Positions 26,678-34,565 of a stretch of DNA of 64,000 nt are shown here, one piece after another (positions within the stretch are counted from its first letter, which is position 1; each line of letters starts with the position of its first letter). The position numbers and the translations under genes are program-made. This stretch comes from Lachnospiraceae bacterium (GTDB lineage: Bacteria > Bacillota > Clostridia > Lachnospirales > Lachnospiraceae), in the NCBI GenBank assembly GCA_016281555.1, contig JAEEIV010000055.1:1-64000 (forward strand), written 5' to 3'. Under the pieces are notes generated by a model, which was not told the origin of the DNA, ran no database searches, and saw only the letters and a program-made list of their open reading frames with translations.

Positions 26678-27427
26678 TCACTCCTTGACCGCCCGCGTGG
26701 CAATGAACGACGGGATCCCGAGTTCGTGCAGCCGTCCCTCTCCGTTCGTATCCTCGTAGAGATTCGTCAGTCGGAACCCGGCTTCGAGCTGTCCGCCGAT
26801 CTGTTCCTCCAAAGAATGCGAGAACTGGACGCCGGAATCCGTTTCGCTAAGCTGCCGCATCTGTTCCGGATCGATAAGAGGATTGAACGGCAGGTGATTG
26901 ACGATGCGCTCTTCTTCGTCGTCCGTCAGATGGTTGATCACGAGATCCATTCCGGCAATGAGGAGCCCGCCCTGCTTCAGCACGCGATGGCACTCCTTCC
27001 AGATCGGACGCACCTGTTCGACGTAGCAGTTCGAGACCGGATGGAAGACGACGTCAAAGTACCCGTCCGGAAACGGAAGGGGCTTCGTCATGTCTCCCTG
27101 AATGATCGTGATCTCGTACCCTTCCCGCTCCGACAAAAGTTTCTCGCTTTCGATCTGACGCGAAGAATAATCGAGCACCGTGCACTCCGCGCCGAGTGCG
27201 GCAAAGACCGGCATCTGCTGTCCGCCGCCGCTCGCAAGTCCGAGCAATTTCTTTCCGCGCAGTTCCCCGAACCATTCGTGCGGCACGGGTTTCGTCGGCG
27301 TGAGATACACGTCCCATTGGCCGTTTTTCGCCTTAAGAAACGTCTCGTGGTCGATCGGCCTGCCCCATTCCCAGCCTTCCTCGACCCAGCGGTCAATGGT
27401 TTCGGCATTGATGTCCTGATAATTCAT
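26678..27427 (-). CDS. Class I SAM-dependent methyltransferase
   Basis: 249 aa, start after AGGAGGA. Motif I is KKLLGLASGGGQQMPVFAALGA, followed by TVLDYSSRQIESEK (acidic loop), GDMTKPLPFPDGYFDVVFHPVSNCY and LKQGGLLIAG, a complete Methyltransf_11-type core. The N-terminal WEWGRPIDHETFLKAKNG is common in clostridial ubiE/UbiG-like proteins of unknown substrate. Stop lies six bases before the YwaF-like start. Substrate cannot be assigned. Confidence 0.85.
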   Translation of the reverse strand: MNYQDINAETIDRWVEEGWEWGRPIDHETFLKAKNGQWDVYLTPTKPVPHEWFGELRGKKLLGLASGGGQQMPVFAALGAECTVLDYSSRQIESEKLLSEREGYEITIIQGDMTKPLPFPDGYFDVVFHPVSNCYVEQVRPIWKECHRVLKQGGLLIAGMDLVINHLTDDEEERIVNHLPFNPLIDPEQMRQLSETDSGVQFSHSLEEQIGGQLEAGFRLTNLYEDTNGEGRLHELGIPSFIATRAVKE

Positions 27428-27486
27428 TGTGCGGGATCCTCCTGCATTTCTGCTGTCATTTCAGCCTGCGGTTGACTGCTTCCCGG

Positions 27487-28455
27487 TCAGTATCCGACCT
27501 TCTCCCAGCACTCGAACGGCGCAGCGATCTCTTCGGAGATGTAGACCTGCGTCTTCTTCGTCTGCAGCATCGAGCTCGGAACATAAGGCGTCACCGGACC
27601 GTGCGTCACGAGACGGGACGTCATTCTTTGCCACGAGGAGAACGTGCAGTTCGTCAAAAGTGCGTGGACCTCGATCCGCTCTTTCGCTCTCATCACATCC
27701 ACCGGGCCGATCGTAGCGGCTTTCGGCGGGACATTGGCGACGTCGCCGGACTGACCGAAGCAGCCGTGCAACGAATTCTGCATGACCGTCATCGGATGCA
27801 GCGTCACGATGCGGGCCGGAAGATTCAGCCATTCTTCAATGTCGTCACGAACGAATTCGGAGACCGGATCCACGAACGCCACGTGGCCCGTCCAGCCGGG
27901 GCTCGTCGAAATGATGTCCGCACCGCCTTCGGTCACGTCGTTGATGATCTTCGAATAATCGTTGATGTTCTTATTCGTCGGATAATGGACGTTCTCCATC
28001 GGCATGCGGAGCTTCGGATCGATCTGGTACACGAGATACTTCAGCATCGAATGCACGAAACCGCCCTCATAGGTCTCCGGGGCAATGTTCCCCTGATCGT
28101 CCGCCCATTCGTCTTCCGCGAAGACGTGGACCTTCGAGCAGTCGACCTTGAAATAGTTGATGAGCTGTGCAAGCGGGATGTAGGTGTCCGGCTCGGGGTT
28201 TCCGAGGATCATGGAGAACGGGCGGCCCGCCTCGGACGCTTCCTTCAGCCGTGAGAACAGCGTCGCAATGAGCACCGGATGCGGGTTCATCATGACCTTC
28301 ACGTTGAATTCCGGATGCCACCAGGGCTCTCTCTTCTCGAGGTCGGTGCCGGAAAGTTTCCGGACGCGCTCGCAGACTTCACGGTCCTTGAACGGAACGA
28401 ATTCCGAAGGATGGAAGGCGAATTTGGTCGCCGGATCGATGATGATGTCTTGCAT
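27487..28455 (-). CDS. NagB-like sugar-phosphate isomerase/deaminase
   Basis: 322 aa from the ATG at 28455, supported by AGGAGG; the track start 36 bases upstream overlaps the CBM9 stop region. The fold reads as the glucosamine-6-phosphate isomerase/6-phosphogluconolactonase superfamily: ILGNPEPDTYIPLAQLINYF, VFAEDEWAD, and SPGWTGHVAFVDP in place of the canonical G-x-x-GHIAFNEP of NagB, so the active site is altered. With the NagA-like gene two genes upstream, a role in amino-sugar phosphate breakdown is likely, but the substrate may not be GlcN-6-P. It is longer than NagB (about 240-270). Confidence 0.75.
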   Translation of the reverse strand: MQDIIIDPATKFAFHPSEFVPFKDREVCERVRKLSGTDLEKREPWWHPEFNVKVMMNPHPVLIATLFSRLKEASEAGRPFSMILGNPEPDTYIPLAQLINYFKVDCSKVHVFAEDEWADDQGNIAPETYEGGFVHSMLKYLVYQIDPKLRMPMENVHYPTNKNINDYSKIINDVTEGGADIISTSPGWTGHVAFVDPVSEFVRDDIEEWLNLPARIVTLHPMTVMQNSLHGCFGQSGDVANVPPKAATIGPVDVMRAKERIEVHALLTNCTFSSWQRMTSRLVTHGPVTPYVPSSMLQTKKTQVYISEEIAAPFECWEKVGY

Positions 28456-28483
28456 ATGTGGAATCCTCCTGAGATGGATTTGT

Positions 28484-28918
28484 TTACTCAAACTTCAGCT
28501 CGCCGAAATCCGCCGGACGGTGAAACGTCTTCCCTTCCGTGACCGGACTCCAGGCCAGATAATGCGGGTGTACGGTTTTGTCTCCGCATTTGTAAAAGTT
28601 TCCGTAGATCTTTTTTTCGGAATGCGCCGTGTAACGCGGAAAAAGGCGCCTTATGAAGGCGTGCGGTATCTGATACGTAATCGTCCATCCGTTCCCGTTT
28701 CGCGTGATTTTGCGGCCAAAAGGATCGTTCTCGAGAGGCATGAGACGAACGAGGTCCGGAATGCCCGTTCCGATCCCCAGAAACAGGAGTCCGTTCGGGT
28801 TGAATTCGACGTTCAGGTAGCGGGGATCCCAAAGCGCCGTATCGATCGCGGCCGCAGGCATCGAACGCAAGTCTTCTCTTGTCCCTTTTCGAACCGTATA
28901 CGTCTTCATTCTTTTCAC
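28484..28918 (-). CDS. CBM9-like protein lacking a signal peptide
   Basis: 144 aa from GTG at 28918, whose GTGA overlaps the NagA stop; an in-frame ATG at 28909 is the alternative. Family 9 carbohydrate-binding-like features are LWDPRYLNVEFN, the GNFYKCGDKTVHPHYLAWSPV block and the terminal FHRPADFGELKFE, which matches stand-alone CBM9_2 proteins. No signal peptide, no catalytic domain. Binding of sugar ligands inside the cell, or an adapter for the neighbouring enzymes, is inferred. Confidence 0.75.
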   Translation of the reverse strand: MKRMKTYTVRKGTREDLRSMPAAAIDTALWDPRYLNVEFNPNGLLFLGIGTGIPDLVRLMPLENDPFGRKITRNGNGWTITYQIPHAFIRRLFPRYTAHSEKKIYGNFYKCGDKTVHPHYLAWSPVTEGKTFHRPADFGELKFE

Positions 28919-30066
28919 GCTTCGATGAGTTTCCCTTCGAACACGACCTGCTTCAGCTCATACTCTCCGTCAATGACGATGAGGTCCGCCCGTTTTCCGG
29001 TCTTGATCTCGCCGCGATCCGTGAATCCCGTCGCGTCCGCCGGGTTTTTGCTCGCCATCTTAAAAATCTCCGGCATTTCGGCGCCCGTGTGCTTCGAAAA
29101 GTTCTTTGCAGCCTGCAGAAGCAGCAGTTTGCTCCCCGCGATCTCTCCCGCCCAGTCGAACAGGATGTCCGTCGCGCCCTCGTAATCTCCGGTCTCCGGC
29201 ACCGGACCGTCGAAGACGCAGGCGTCGGAAATCAGGATCACGCGGTCGTCGCCCTTGATCTTCCGGACGAGCCGCTGCATGTACGGATCGACGTGGATGC
29301 CCATCCGGTCGGAAATGATCTCCGCATAGATCTCATCGTGGTACCAGACGCATTCGTCCACACAGACACCGCGGCATTCGGGATATTTCGGAAGCGTGCC
29401 GGTCGCGTTCGTGTGATGCGTTCCGATGCAGAGTCCGTACGGCATCAGCGCTTCGATCTCGCAGGGCGTCGCCTCGCTGTGACCGACCGCAAACCGCACC
29501 GAGGGATTGATCTTCTTCGCATCCTTCACGAACTCCTCGATGTTTTCCCGTTCCGGCGCAACGACCCAGACCTTCGCGTCTTCGCCCGCCGCTTCGAGAA
29601 CCGGCATATAGTCTTCCCGCCTGACCGGTCCCTTCCACGGATTGCTCTCCCGGTCGCAGCCTAACTTCGGGTTCATGTACGGCGCTTCTGTGTAGAAGCC
29701 GGCGACGTTCGGCGTCTTTCCGGTGTGCATTGCCGCCTTGATGACGGCGAAGTTTTCGACGAGTTCGTCCTTCGTCATGCTGAAATACAGCGTCGGCAAC
29801 ACAGTCGTAGTGCCGTTTTTTAAGAGCGCGGCGGCCGCCTTTTCCGGATCCTCGTAAAACCAGATCCCGCATCCGGCATGGCAATGAATGTCCACGAGGC
29901 CGGGGCCGACGAACAGCCCTTTTGCATCGTAAACTTCCGCTCCGGAAAGGTCCGGGCAGTCCTTCATTGCCCCGAATCCCGTGATGACGCCGTTTTCGGC
30001 GGTCACGAACGATTCCGGCTGCAAACGGTCCGTTAACACGAGCGTCGCATGGATGATGGCCAACAT
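28915..30066 (-). CDS. nagA: N-acetylglucosamine-6-phosphate deacetylase-like amidohydrolase
   Basis: 383 aa, typical NagA length. Metal and substrate motifs are visible: GPGLVDIHCHAG, GHSEATPCEI, GTHHTNATG (NagA usually THLFNAM), ISDACVF and GFTDRGEIKTGKRADLIVID. It removes acetate from GlcNAc-6-P or a related acylated sugar phosphate. The departures in the THLFNAM-type loop hint at a different acyl sugar. It follows the OCD-family gene by 18 bases and overlaps the CBM9 gene. Confidence 0.82.
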   Translation of the reverse strand: MLAIIHATLVLTDRLQPESFVTAENGVITGFGAMKDCPDLSGAEVYDAKGLFVGPGLVDIHCHAGCGIWFYEDPEKAAAALLKNGTTTVLPTLYFSMTKDELVENFAVIKAAMHTGKTPNVAGFYTEAPYMNPKLGCDRESNPWKGPVRREDYMPVLEAAGEDAKVWVVAPERENIEEFVKDAKKINPSVRFAVGHSEATPCEIEALMPYGLCIGTHHTNATGTLPKYPECRGVCVDECVWYHDEIYAEIISDRMGIHVDPYMQRLVRKIKGDDRVILISDACVFDGPVPETGDYEGATDILFDWAGEIAGSKLLLLQAAKNFSKHTGAEMPEIFKMASKNPADATGFTDRGEIKTGKRADLIVIDGEYELKQVVFEGKLIEA

Positions 30067-30084
30067 GGTACCGATTCCTCTTTG

Positions 30085-31071
30085 TTATTTCGTCATGTCG
30101 AACCGGAAGACTTCCTCTCCCGATTCCTCGATTTTCTGTAACACCAGCCCGGCGAACGCAACGTCGAGCATGCCGGTGCCGATGATCTGCGCGTAAATGC
30201 GGTCGTCCGGATCCGTCCGTCCTTTCATCTTCCCCGCCAGCACTTCCGGCACGACGATGTCGAAGGAATCCGCCGTGATCTCGCCCATCTCGGCCAGTTC
30301 CTTCAGATTCCCACGGTGGAGCGACTGTCCGACCTGGTCCACGGCGATCTTGTCCGCCTTCCGGACGACGTCAAACGACGTCTCGCGGAACGAGCCCATC
30401 GTCATAACGAGCGAGCCCTTCTTCAGCCACGGCTCCTCGACGAGATCCGCATTCGCGTTCGTGATCGTGATGACGACGTCGGATCCCCGGCAGGCTTCCT
30501 CATTGGAAGCGCATTTCACGAAGGTGAAGGGCGCATCCGAAAACCGGGCAATGAACCGGTCCATCGCCTCTTCGGAGATGTCCGCGAGGCGGATCTCCTT
30601 CATTTCAAGCACCTTGCTCATGCAGAGCAGGCTGAAATAGGCCATACGGCCGGTGCCGATGATCGTCACGACGTCGGTCTTCGCGGCCAGGACCTTCGCC
30701 ATCACGGCGGGCTGGCAGCCGGTTCGAAGATCGTTGATGTAGTCGCCGCTGACGAGCGCGCGAAGAATGCCGGTCCGGGAATCCGTCACCAGCACGTTCG
30801 CCTTGATGAACGGGAGTCCGAGCGCCCGGTTTCCCTCATAGCCGCCGACGACCTTGATGCCGGCGGTGTCCGTCGGACCGATGTATGCGGGCATGGAGTT
30901 GAACCAGCCGGGCACGCCGAGTTCGGACATGTCGGTCGTGATCTTGTTCGGCATCACGACCTTGCCCTCGCCGTACCATCTCCAGGTATCTTCGACGCAT
31001 TTGATCCCGTCTTCGATCGATAAATGCCGGCGAACCGTTTCCTCGCCGATGATCATTGCCTTTTGTTCCAT
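30085..31071 (-). CDS. Ornithine cyclodeaminase/mu-crystallin family dehydrogenase
   Basis: 328 aa, usual family length. NAD-binding segment VVTIIGTGRMAYFSLLCMSK, plus DLRTGCQPAVMAK (family signature RT-A), DSRTGILRAL and VDQVGQSLHRGNL. Members deaminate ornithine or reduce ketimines and other imino acids. First gene of a minus-strand operon followed by NagA-, CBM9- and NagB-like genes, which points to catabolism of an amino-sugar or amino-acid conjugate rather than proline synthesis; inference from context. Confidence 0.82.
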   Translation of the reverse strand: MEQKAMIIGEETVRRHLSIEDGIKCVEDTWRWYGEGKVVMPNKITTDMSELGVPGWFNSMPAYIGPTDTAGIKVVGGYEGNRALGLPFIKANVLVTDSRTGILRALVSGDYINDLRTGCQPAVMAKVLAAKTDVVTIIGTGRMAYFSLLCMSKVLEMKEIRLADISEEAMDRFIARFSDAPFTFVKCASNEEACRGSDVVITITNANADLVEEPWLKKGSLVMTMGSFRETSFDVVRKADKIAVDQVGQSLHRGNLKELAEMGEITADSFDIVVPEVLAGKMKGRTDPDDRIYAQIIGTGMLDVAFAGLVLQKIEESGEEVFRFDMTK

Positions 31072-31177
31072 TTTACTCTATCTCTCCCTCTCTTTCAATA
31101 CGGTAAAGGATCGCAGAATCAGCGCCTCTTTCCTCTGCAATGCGAGCCGGATGACGAGACCGGCGGGTTCTGTCTTC

Positions 31178-31206
31178 ATATTACAGTAAGACGATGCTTT
31201 TCGCAA
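31178..31206 (-). promoter_or_regulatory. Predicted promoter of the OCD-NagA operon
   Basis: TTGCGA (31201-31206), 17-bp spacer, TAATAT (31178-31183) on the minus strand, about 106 nt before the start at 31071. Weak consensus. Confidence 0.35.
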
Positions 31207-31232
31207 GGAAAACCGGGTCGTTGGGCCTTTTC

Positions 31233-31261
31233 TTGACGGTTTCGCGGAAATCTGTTATTGT
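31233..31261 (+). promoter_or_regulatory. Predicted promoter of the small membrane protein gene
   Basis: TTGACG (31233-31238), 17-bp spacer, TATTGT (31256-31261). The following leader carries AGGGCGCCGC twice (about 31273 and 31303). Confidence 0.5.
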
Positions 31262-31337
31262 AAGAAATGCGGAGGGCGCCGCGGATGACGCGTAAAGCCG
31301 GCAGGGCGCCGCAGCCGTCAGGAAAGGAGTCAGAATC

Positions 31338-31757
31338 ATGGAAGAATCCAAACTTGATGCTTTCATCAAATTACAGAAAAAACAGCTGCTGGTCAGCCGG
31401 ATCAGTCTCATAACAGCCGCCGTATTCATCGCTTTGATCGTCGCGGGCGGAATCCTCGCATTCGGTGCTTTCGGCCGGGAGATGGAGGTCCTGAAACAGC
31501 AGAATGAAGAATTGAGGATCGCCGTCGAGGAAAACGGTGATTTCGACGTGATGCCTCTCGTCACCGCGCTGAACGACGTTGCGGGCAAAATCGATTTTGA
31601 GGACTTCAACAAGACCGTCGTTGCCCTGAAAGAAGCTGCGGCAAACCTGTCGAAGATCGACACGGAGCATCTGAACACGCTCATCGAAGACCTGGATCAG
31701 GCTTCGACGGGATTGAACAGCATCATCGGGAAATTCCGGAAGCTCTTCGGGGGCTGA
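31338..31757 (+). CDS. Small single-pass membrane protein with coiled coil
   Basis: 139 aa, start after AAAGGAG. One transmembrane helix (about 22-45, ISLITAAVFIALIVAGGILAF) then an extracytoplasmic or cytoplasmic tail with heptad-like repeats (FNKTVVALKEAAANLSKIDTEHLNTLIEDLDQASTGLNSI). Gene is bounded on both sides by minus-strand genes and has its own promoter. No function recognised; similar small proteins are common in clostridia as membrane-tethered adapters. Confidence 0.7.
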   Translation: MEESKLDAFIKLQKKQLLVSRISLITAAVFIALIVAGGILAFGAFGREMEVLKQQNEELRIAVEENGDFDVMPLVTALNDVAGKIDFEDFNKTVVALKEAAANLSKIDTEHLNTLIEDLDQASTGLNSIIGKFRKLFGG

Positions 31758-31773
31758 CCGGCTGGGCGGTATG

Positions 31774-32934
31774 CTATACAGGGAGCGTCCCCCGGGATAG
31801 CTGCACGAGCGTTTCTGCGTGCTCGCTCCACCCGAACATGTCGTAGGGCCGGATCCGTTTTACTTCGTATCCGTGTTCCGTGAAAAACTGAAGATCTCTG
31901 GAAAGCGTCTCCGGATTGCAGGACACATAGATGACCCGCTCCGGAGATACTTTTATGACGGCGTCCATGAACGCTTCCGTCGAGCCGGAGCGCGGCGGAT
32001 CCATGAGAACGACGTCCGCATGCTCTTTTTCGGCGGCCATGCCCTGCAGAAACGCTCCGGCGTCTCCCCTGAAGAACCGGGCGTTTTCGATGCCGTTCGC
32101 CTTCGCATTGCCGATCGCGTCCCGGACGGCGTCCGGATTCAGCTCAATGCCGATGACCTTCCCCGCCCGTTTCGCGAGGGAAAGACCGATCGTGCCGATG
32201 CCGGAATAAGCGTCGATCACGGTCTCCGTGCCCGTAAGCGCCGCAAATTCCGCCACGCCGGCGTACAGTTTCTCCGTCATCGGGGAATTGACCTGATAAA
32301 AGGAGGAGGGAGAAATCGAAAAGGTGAGGCCGGACAGGCGGTCTTTGATCCGCCCGGGGCCGTACAGCACCTTCGTCTGATCGCCGAGCACCATGCCGGT
32401 ATCCCGGGCATTGACGTTCAATGCGACCGTCGTGATCTCCGGATGCGCCGCGCGGAGCGCCTTCACGAAATCGTTCTTTCCGGGCAGGATCGGAGAAGTC
32501 AGGACGAAGACGACCATGATCTCGCCCGTCGCATGTCCCCTCCGGACGAGGACGTGCCGGAACAGCCCGTTTTTCCGGGTTTCGTCATAGACGGTATAGC
32601 GGAAGGACCGGATCAGTTTTTCCGACGTCTCAATGATCTTCTGGGCGGCGGCGTCCTCCAAAAGGCAATGTCCCGCCGGGACGACCTTCCTCGTCCCCTC
32701 CTCATAAAAGCCGGAACAGACGGTCCCGTCCTTTTTCCGGTAATAGACGTGGTGAACTTTGTTCCGGTAATGGAACGGGTCTTTCATGCCGACGATCGGC
32801 TCGATCCCGTGAAACTTCCCGAGAAGTTCCCTGACCCGCGCTTCCTTTTCCTTAAGCGAGTCCTCATACAGAATGCCGGCATACCGGCAACCACCGCATT
32901 TGTCCGCGATTTTGCAGTTCAACTGATCTTTCAT
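31774..32934 (-). CDS. rlmD: 23S rRNA (uracil-C5)-methyltransferase, RlmD/RumA type
   Basis: 386 aa. The Rossmann core DAYSGIGTIGLSLAKRAGKVIGIE, the substrate motif VLMDPPRSG, and the catalytic SCNPETLSRDL are complete. The N-terminus has cysteines (C-x5-CGGCRY) as in the Fe-S cluster RumA members but lacks the TRAM domain, making it shorter than the usual ~450 aa. It methylates a conserved uridine in 23S rRNA using SAM; exact site not decidable. Confidence 0.9.
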   Translation of the reverse strand: MKDQLNCKIADKCGGCRYAGILYEDSLKEKEARVRELLGKFHGIEPIVGMKDPFHYRNKVHHVYYRKKDGTVCSGFYEEGTRKVVPAGHCLLEDAAAQKIIETSEKLIRSFRYTVYDETRKNGLFRHVLVRRGHATGEIMVVFVLTSPILPGKNDFVKALRAAHPEITTVALNVNARDTGMVLGDQTKVLYGPGRIKDRLSGLTFSISPSSFYQVNSPMTEKLYAGVAEFAALTGTETVIDAYSGIGTIGLSLAKRAGKVIGIELNPDAVRDAIGNAKANGIENARFFRGDAGAFLQGMAAEKEHADVVLMDPPRSGSTEAFMDAVIKVSPERVIYVSCNPETLSRDLQFFTEHGYEVKRIRPYDMFGWSEHAETLVQLSRGTLPV

Positions 32935-32959
32935 ACGATCTTGTTTTCTTTCAAAAAGA

Positions 32960-32994
32960 GAAACCCCGCCGGCAGTCTGCCGAAGCGGGGTTTC
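32960..32994 (-). terminator. Intrinsic terminator of the AbgB-like gene
   Basis: GAAACCCCGC pairs with GCGGGGTTTC with an inner CGGCA/TGCCG helix and AA bulge; on the minus strand it is followed by TCTTTTTG. It sits 13 bases past the amidohydrolase stop. Confidence 0.8.
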
Positions 32995-33007
32995 CGGTAA
33001 TGATAAG

Positions 33008-34414
33008 TTACAGTTTGCTGATCGCCTTCGGCTTCACGTCTGCCGGGATCGGCGGCTCATAGCCGGTCGGCGCCACGTTCTCCAGATGCTCTTTCTTCGC
33101 ATCTTCGAGCACTTCCGGATACTTGATGAGTTCCACGGCCGTCGCAGCCATGATCTTCGCGGCGTAGCGGGCCATCTTGTGTGCCCACGGACGTTTGCCC
33201 TGGGAAACGGCCTGCCAGGAATGCGCAGCCGTTCCGACCGCCCACGTCGCAGCGTTTAACTGAACGGTCGGGCAGACCCAGCTGACGTCGCCGACGTCCG
33301 TGGAGCCGTGCTGCTGATCGCTCGGTGCCAGCGGACGGACTTCGGGATGAAGCGGATTCTCGGGATCCACGCCCGGCATTCCGGCGAGCCCTGTCTTTGA
33401 CAGTTTCTTTGCAAATTCCAGATCCTCTTCGGTCGGAACCGGGACCGGGATCTCTTCCATTCTCGAATACATCACGTGAACGAGCACGTTGTTGATGACC
33501 GTATTCGAGCAGGCCTTGATGAACTCGTGAGACTCCTTCGTCTCCGTCATCAGCGCCGCGCCGGCCGCGATCTTGTTCACGCGTTCGTAGAGTTCCTTGA
33601 CTTCCTGATTCTTCGGCGCGCGGATGAGGTAGATCGCCTCCGCATGTCCCTGCACGACGTTCGGCGAATATCCGCCGGTATCGGTGATCGCGTAATGCAC
33701 CCGGCAATGATCCGTCATGTGCTCGCGCAGGAATTGCACGCCGACGTTCATGAGTTCCAGCGCATCTAATGCGCTTCTGCCCGCTTCCGGCTTGCCGCCC
33801 GCATGGGACGGAACGCCGTCGAAACGGTATACGACCTGATAATTGGCCAGGGAAAGATTCGTCTTCACGTTCGTCGTCGCCGCCGGATGCCATGTCACCG
33901 CCGCGTCGAGTTCGTCAAACGCGCCGTCTCTCGCCATGAACGACTTTCCGGAGCCGCCCTCTTCCGCCGGCGTACCGAAGAAGATGACCGTGCCTTCCGA
34001 CTTGGACTCTTCGAGATATTTCTTGATGCTGATGGCCGCGCCGACCGAAGCCATGCCGAACAGGTTATGACCGCAGCCCTGACCGCAAACCTTTCCGGGG
34101 ATCGGCTTCTTTTCAAAAGCTTCCGCTTCCTGCTGCAGGCCGCTGAGTGCGTCGAATTCTCCCAAAATGCCGATGACCGGCTTGCCGTGACCGAACCGCC
34201 CGCTGAAAGCCGTCGGGATCCCGGTCAGATTCTCTTCAACTTCGAAGCCCTCTTTCTTCAAAAGATCGACCATGTAGGCCGCCGATTTGAACTCCTCAAA
34301 CGCGGTCTCGGCATTGTCCCAAAGGTAATCGCCGAGGGCGTCCAGCATGTCCGCTTTTTCGTCAATGACGCTTAAGTACGGGTGCTTTTCCGGCACTGTG
34401 TTCTGCTCGCTCAT
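33008..34414 (-). CDS. M20-family amidohydrolase, AbgB-like
   Basis: 468 aa from ATG at 34414 (MSEQNTVPEKH), supported by GAAAGGAAG; the track start is upstream of the promoter. Reads as the p-aminobenzoyl-glutamate hydrolase subunit B / M20 aminoacylase group: ILGEFDALSG, GQGCGHNLFG, FGTPAEEGGSGK, TWHPAATTNVKT and HSWQAVSQGK supply metal ligands and the bridging Glu. It hydrolyses N-acyl or N-aroyl amino acids. AbgA is not adjacent. The divergent neighbour is another amidohydrolase, and both share an operator-like palindrome. Confidence 0.85.
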   Translation of the reverse strand: MSEQNTVPEKHPYLSVIDEKADMLDALGDYLWDNAETAFEEFKSAAYMVDLLKKEGFEVEENLTGIPTAFSGRFGHGKPVIGILGEFDALSGLQQEAEAFEKKPIPGKVCGQGCGHNLFGMASVGAAISIKKYLEESKSEGTVIFFGTPAEEGGSGKSFMARDGAFDELDAAVTWHPAATTNVKTNLSLANYQVVYRFDGVPSHAGGKPEAGRSALDALELMNVGVQFLREHMTDHCRVHYAITDTGGYSPNVVQGHAEAIYLIRAPKNQEVKELYERVNKIAAGAALMTETKESHEFIKACSNTVINNVLVHVMYSRMEEIPVPVPTEEDLEFAKKLSKTGLAGMPGVDPENPLHPEVRPLAPSDQQHGSTDVGDVSWVCPTVQLNAATWAVGTAAHSWQAVSQGKRPWAHKMARYAAKIMAATAVELIKYPEVLEDAKKEHLENVAPTGYEPPIPADVKPKAISKL

Positions 34415-34457
34415 GTCTCTTCTTCCTTTCAGAGAAATATGTTTTAGACTACTTGTC

Positions 34458-34486
34458 AGTATAGAATATGCGCCTCGAAAATGCAA
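34458..34486 (-). promoter_or_regulatory. Predicted promoter of the AbgB-like gene
   Basis: TTGCAT (34481-34486), 17-bp spacer, TATACT (34458-34463). Its -35 box lies within the palindrome at 34476-34495. Confidence 0.55.
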
Positions 34487-34495
34487 TCATTTTCG
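34476..34495. promoter_or_regulatory. Operator-like palindrome in divergent amidohydrolase promoters
   Basis: CGAAAATG-caat-CATTTTCG is a perfect 8-bp inverted repeat. It covers the leftward -35 box and ends one base before the rightward -35 box. Confidence 0.55.
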
Positions 34496-34496
34496 G

Positions 34497-34525
34497 TTGA
34501 AAGAGGCGATTTCCTATGGTAAAAT
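34497..34525 (+). promoter_or_regulatory. Predicted promoter of the amidohydrolase on the plus strand
   Basis: TTGAAA (34497-34502), 17-bp spacer, TAAAAT (34520-34525), 40 nt upstream of the ATG at 34566. Confidence 0.6.
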
Positions 34526-34565
34526 ATTCTTGCAAAAAAAACAAAACATCCCCGGGAGGTCAATT

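Noticed and set aside
25391-27475. 694-aa plus-strand ORF
   Set aside because: Antisense to the YwaF-like and methyltransferase genes. It lacks a ribosome binding site and its protein is Arg/His/Val rich, typical of shadows in GC-rich coding DNA.
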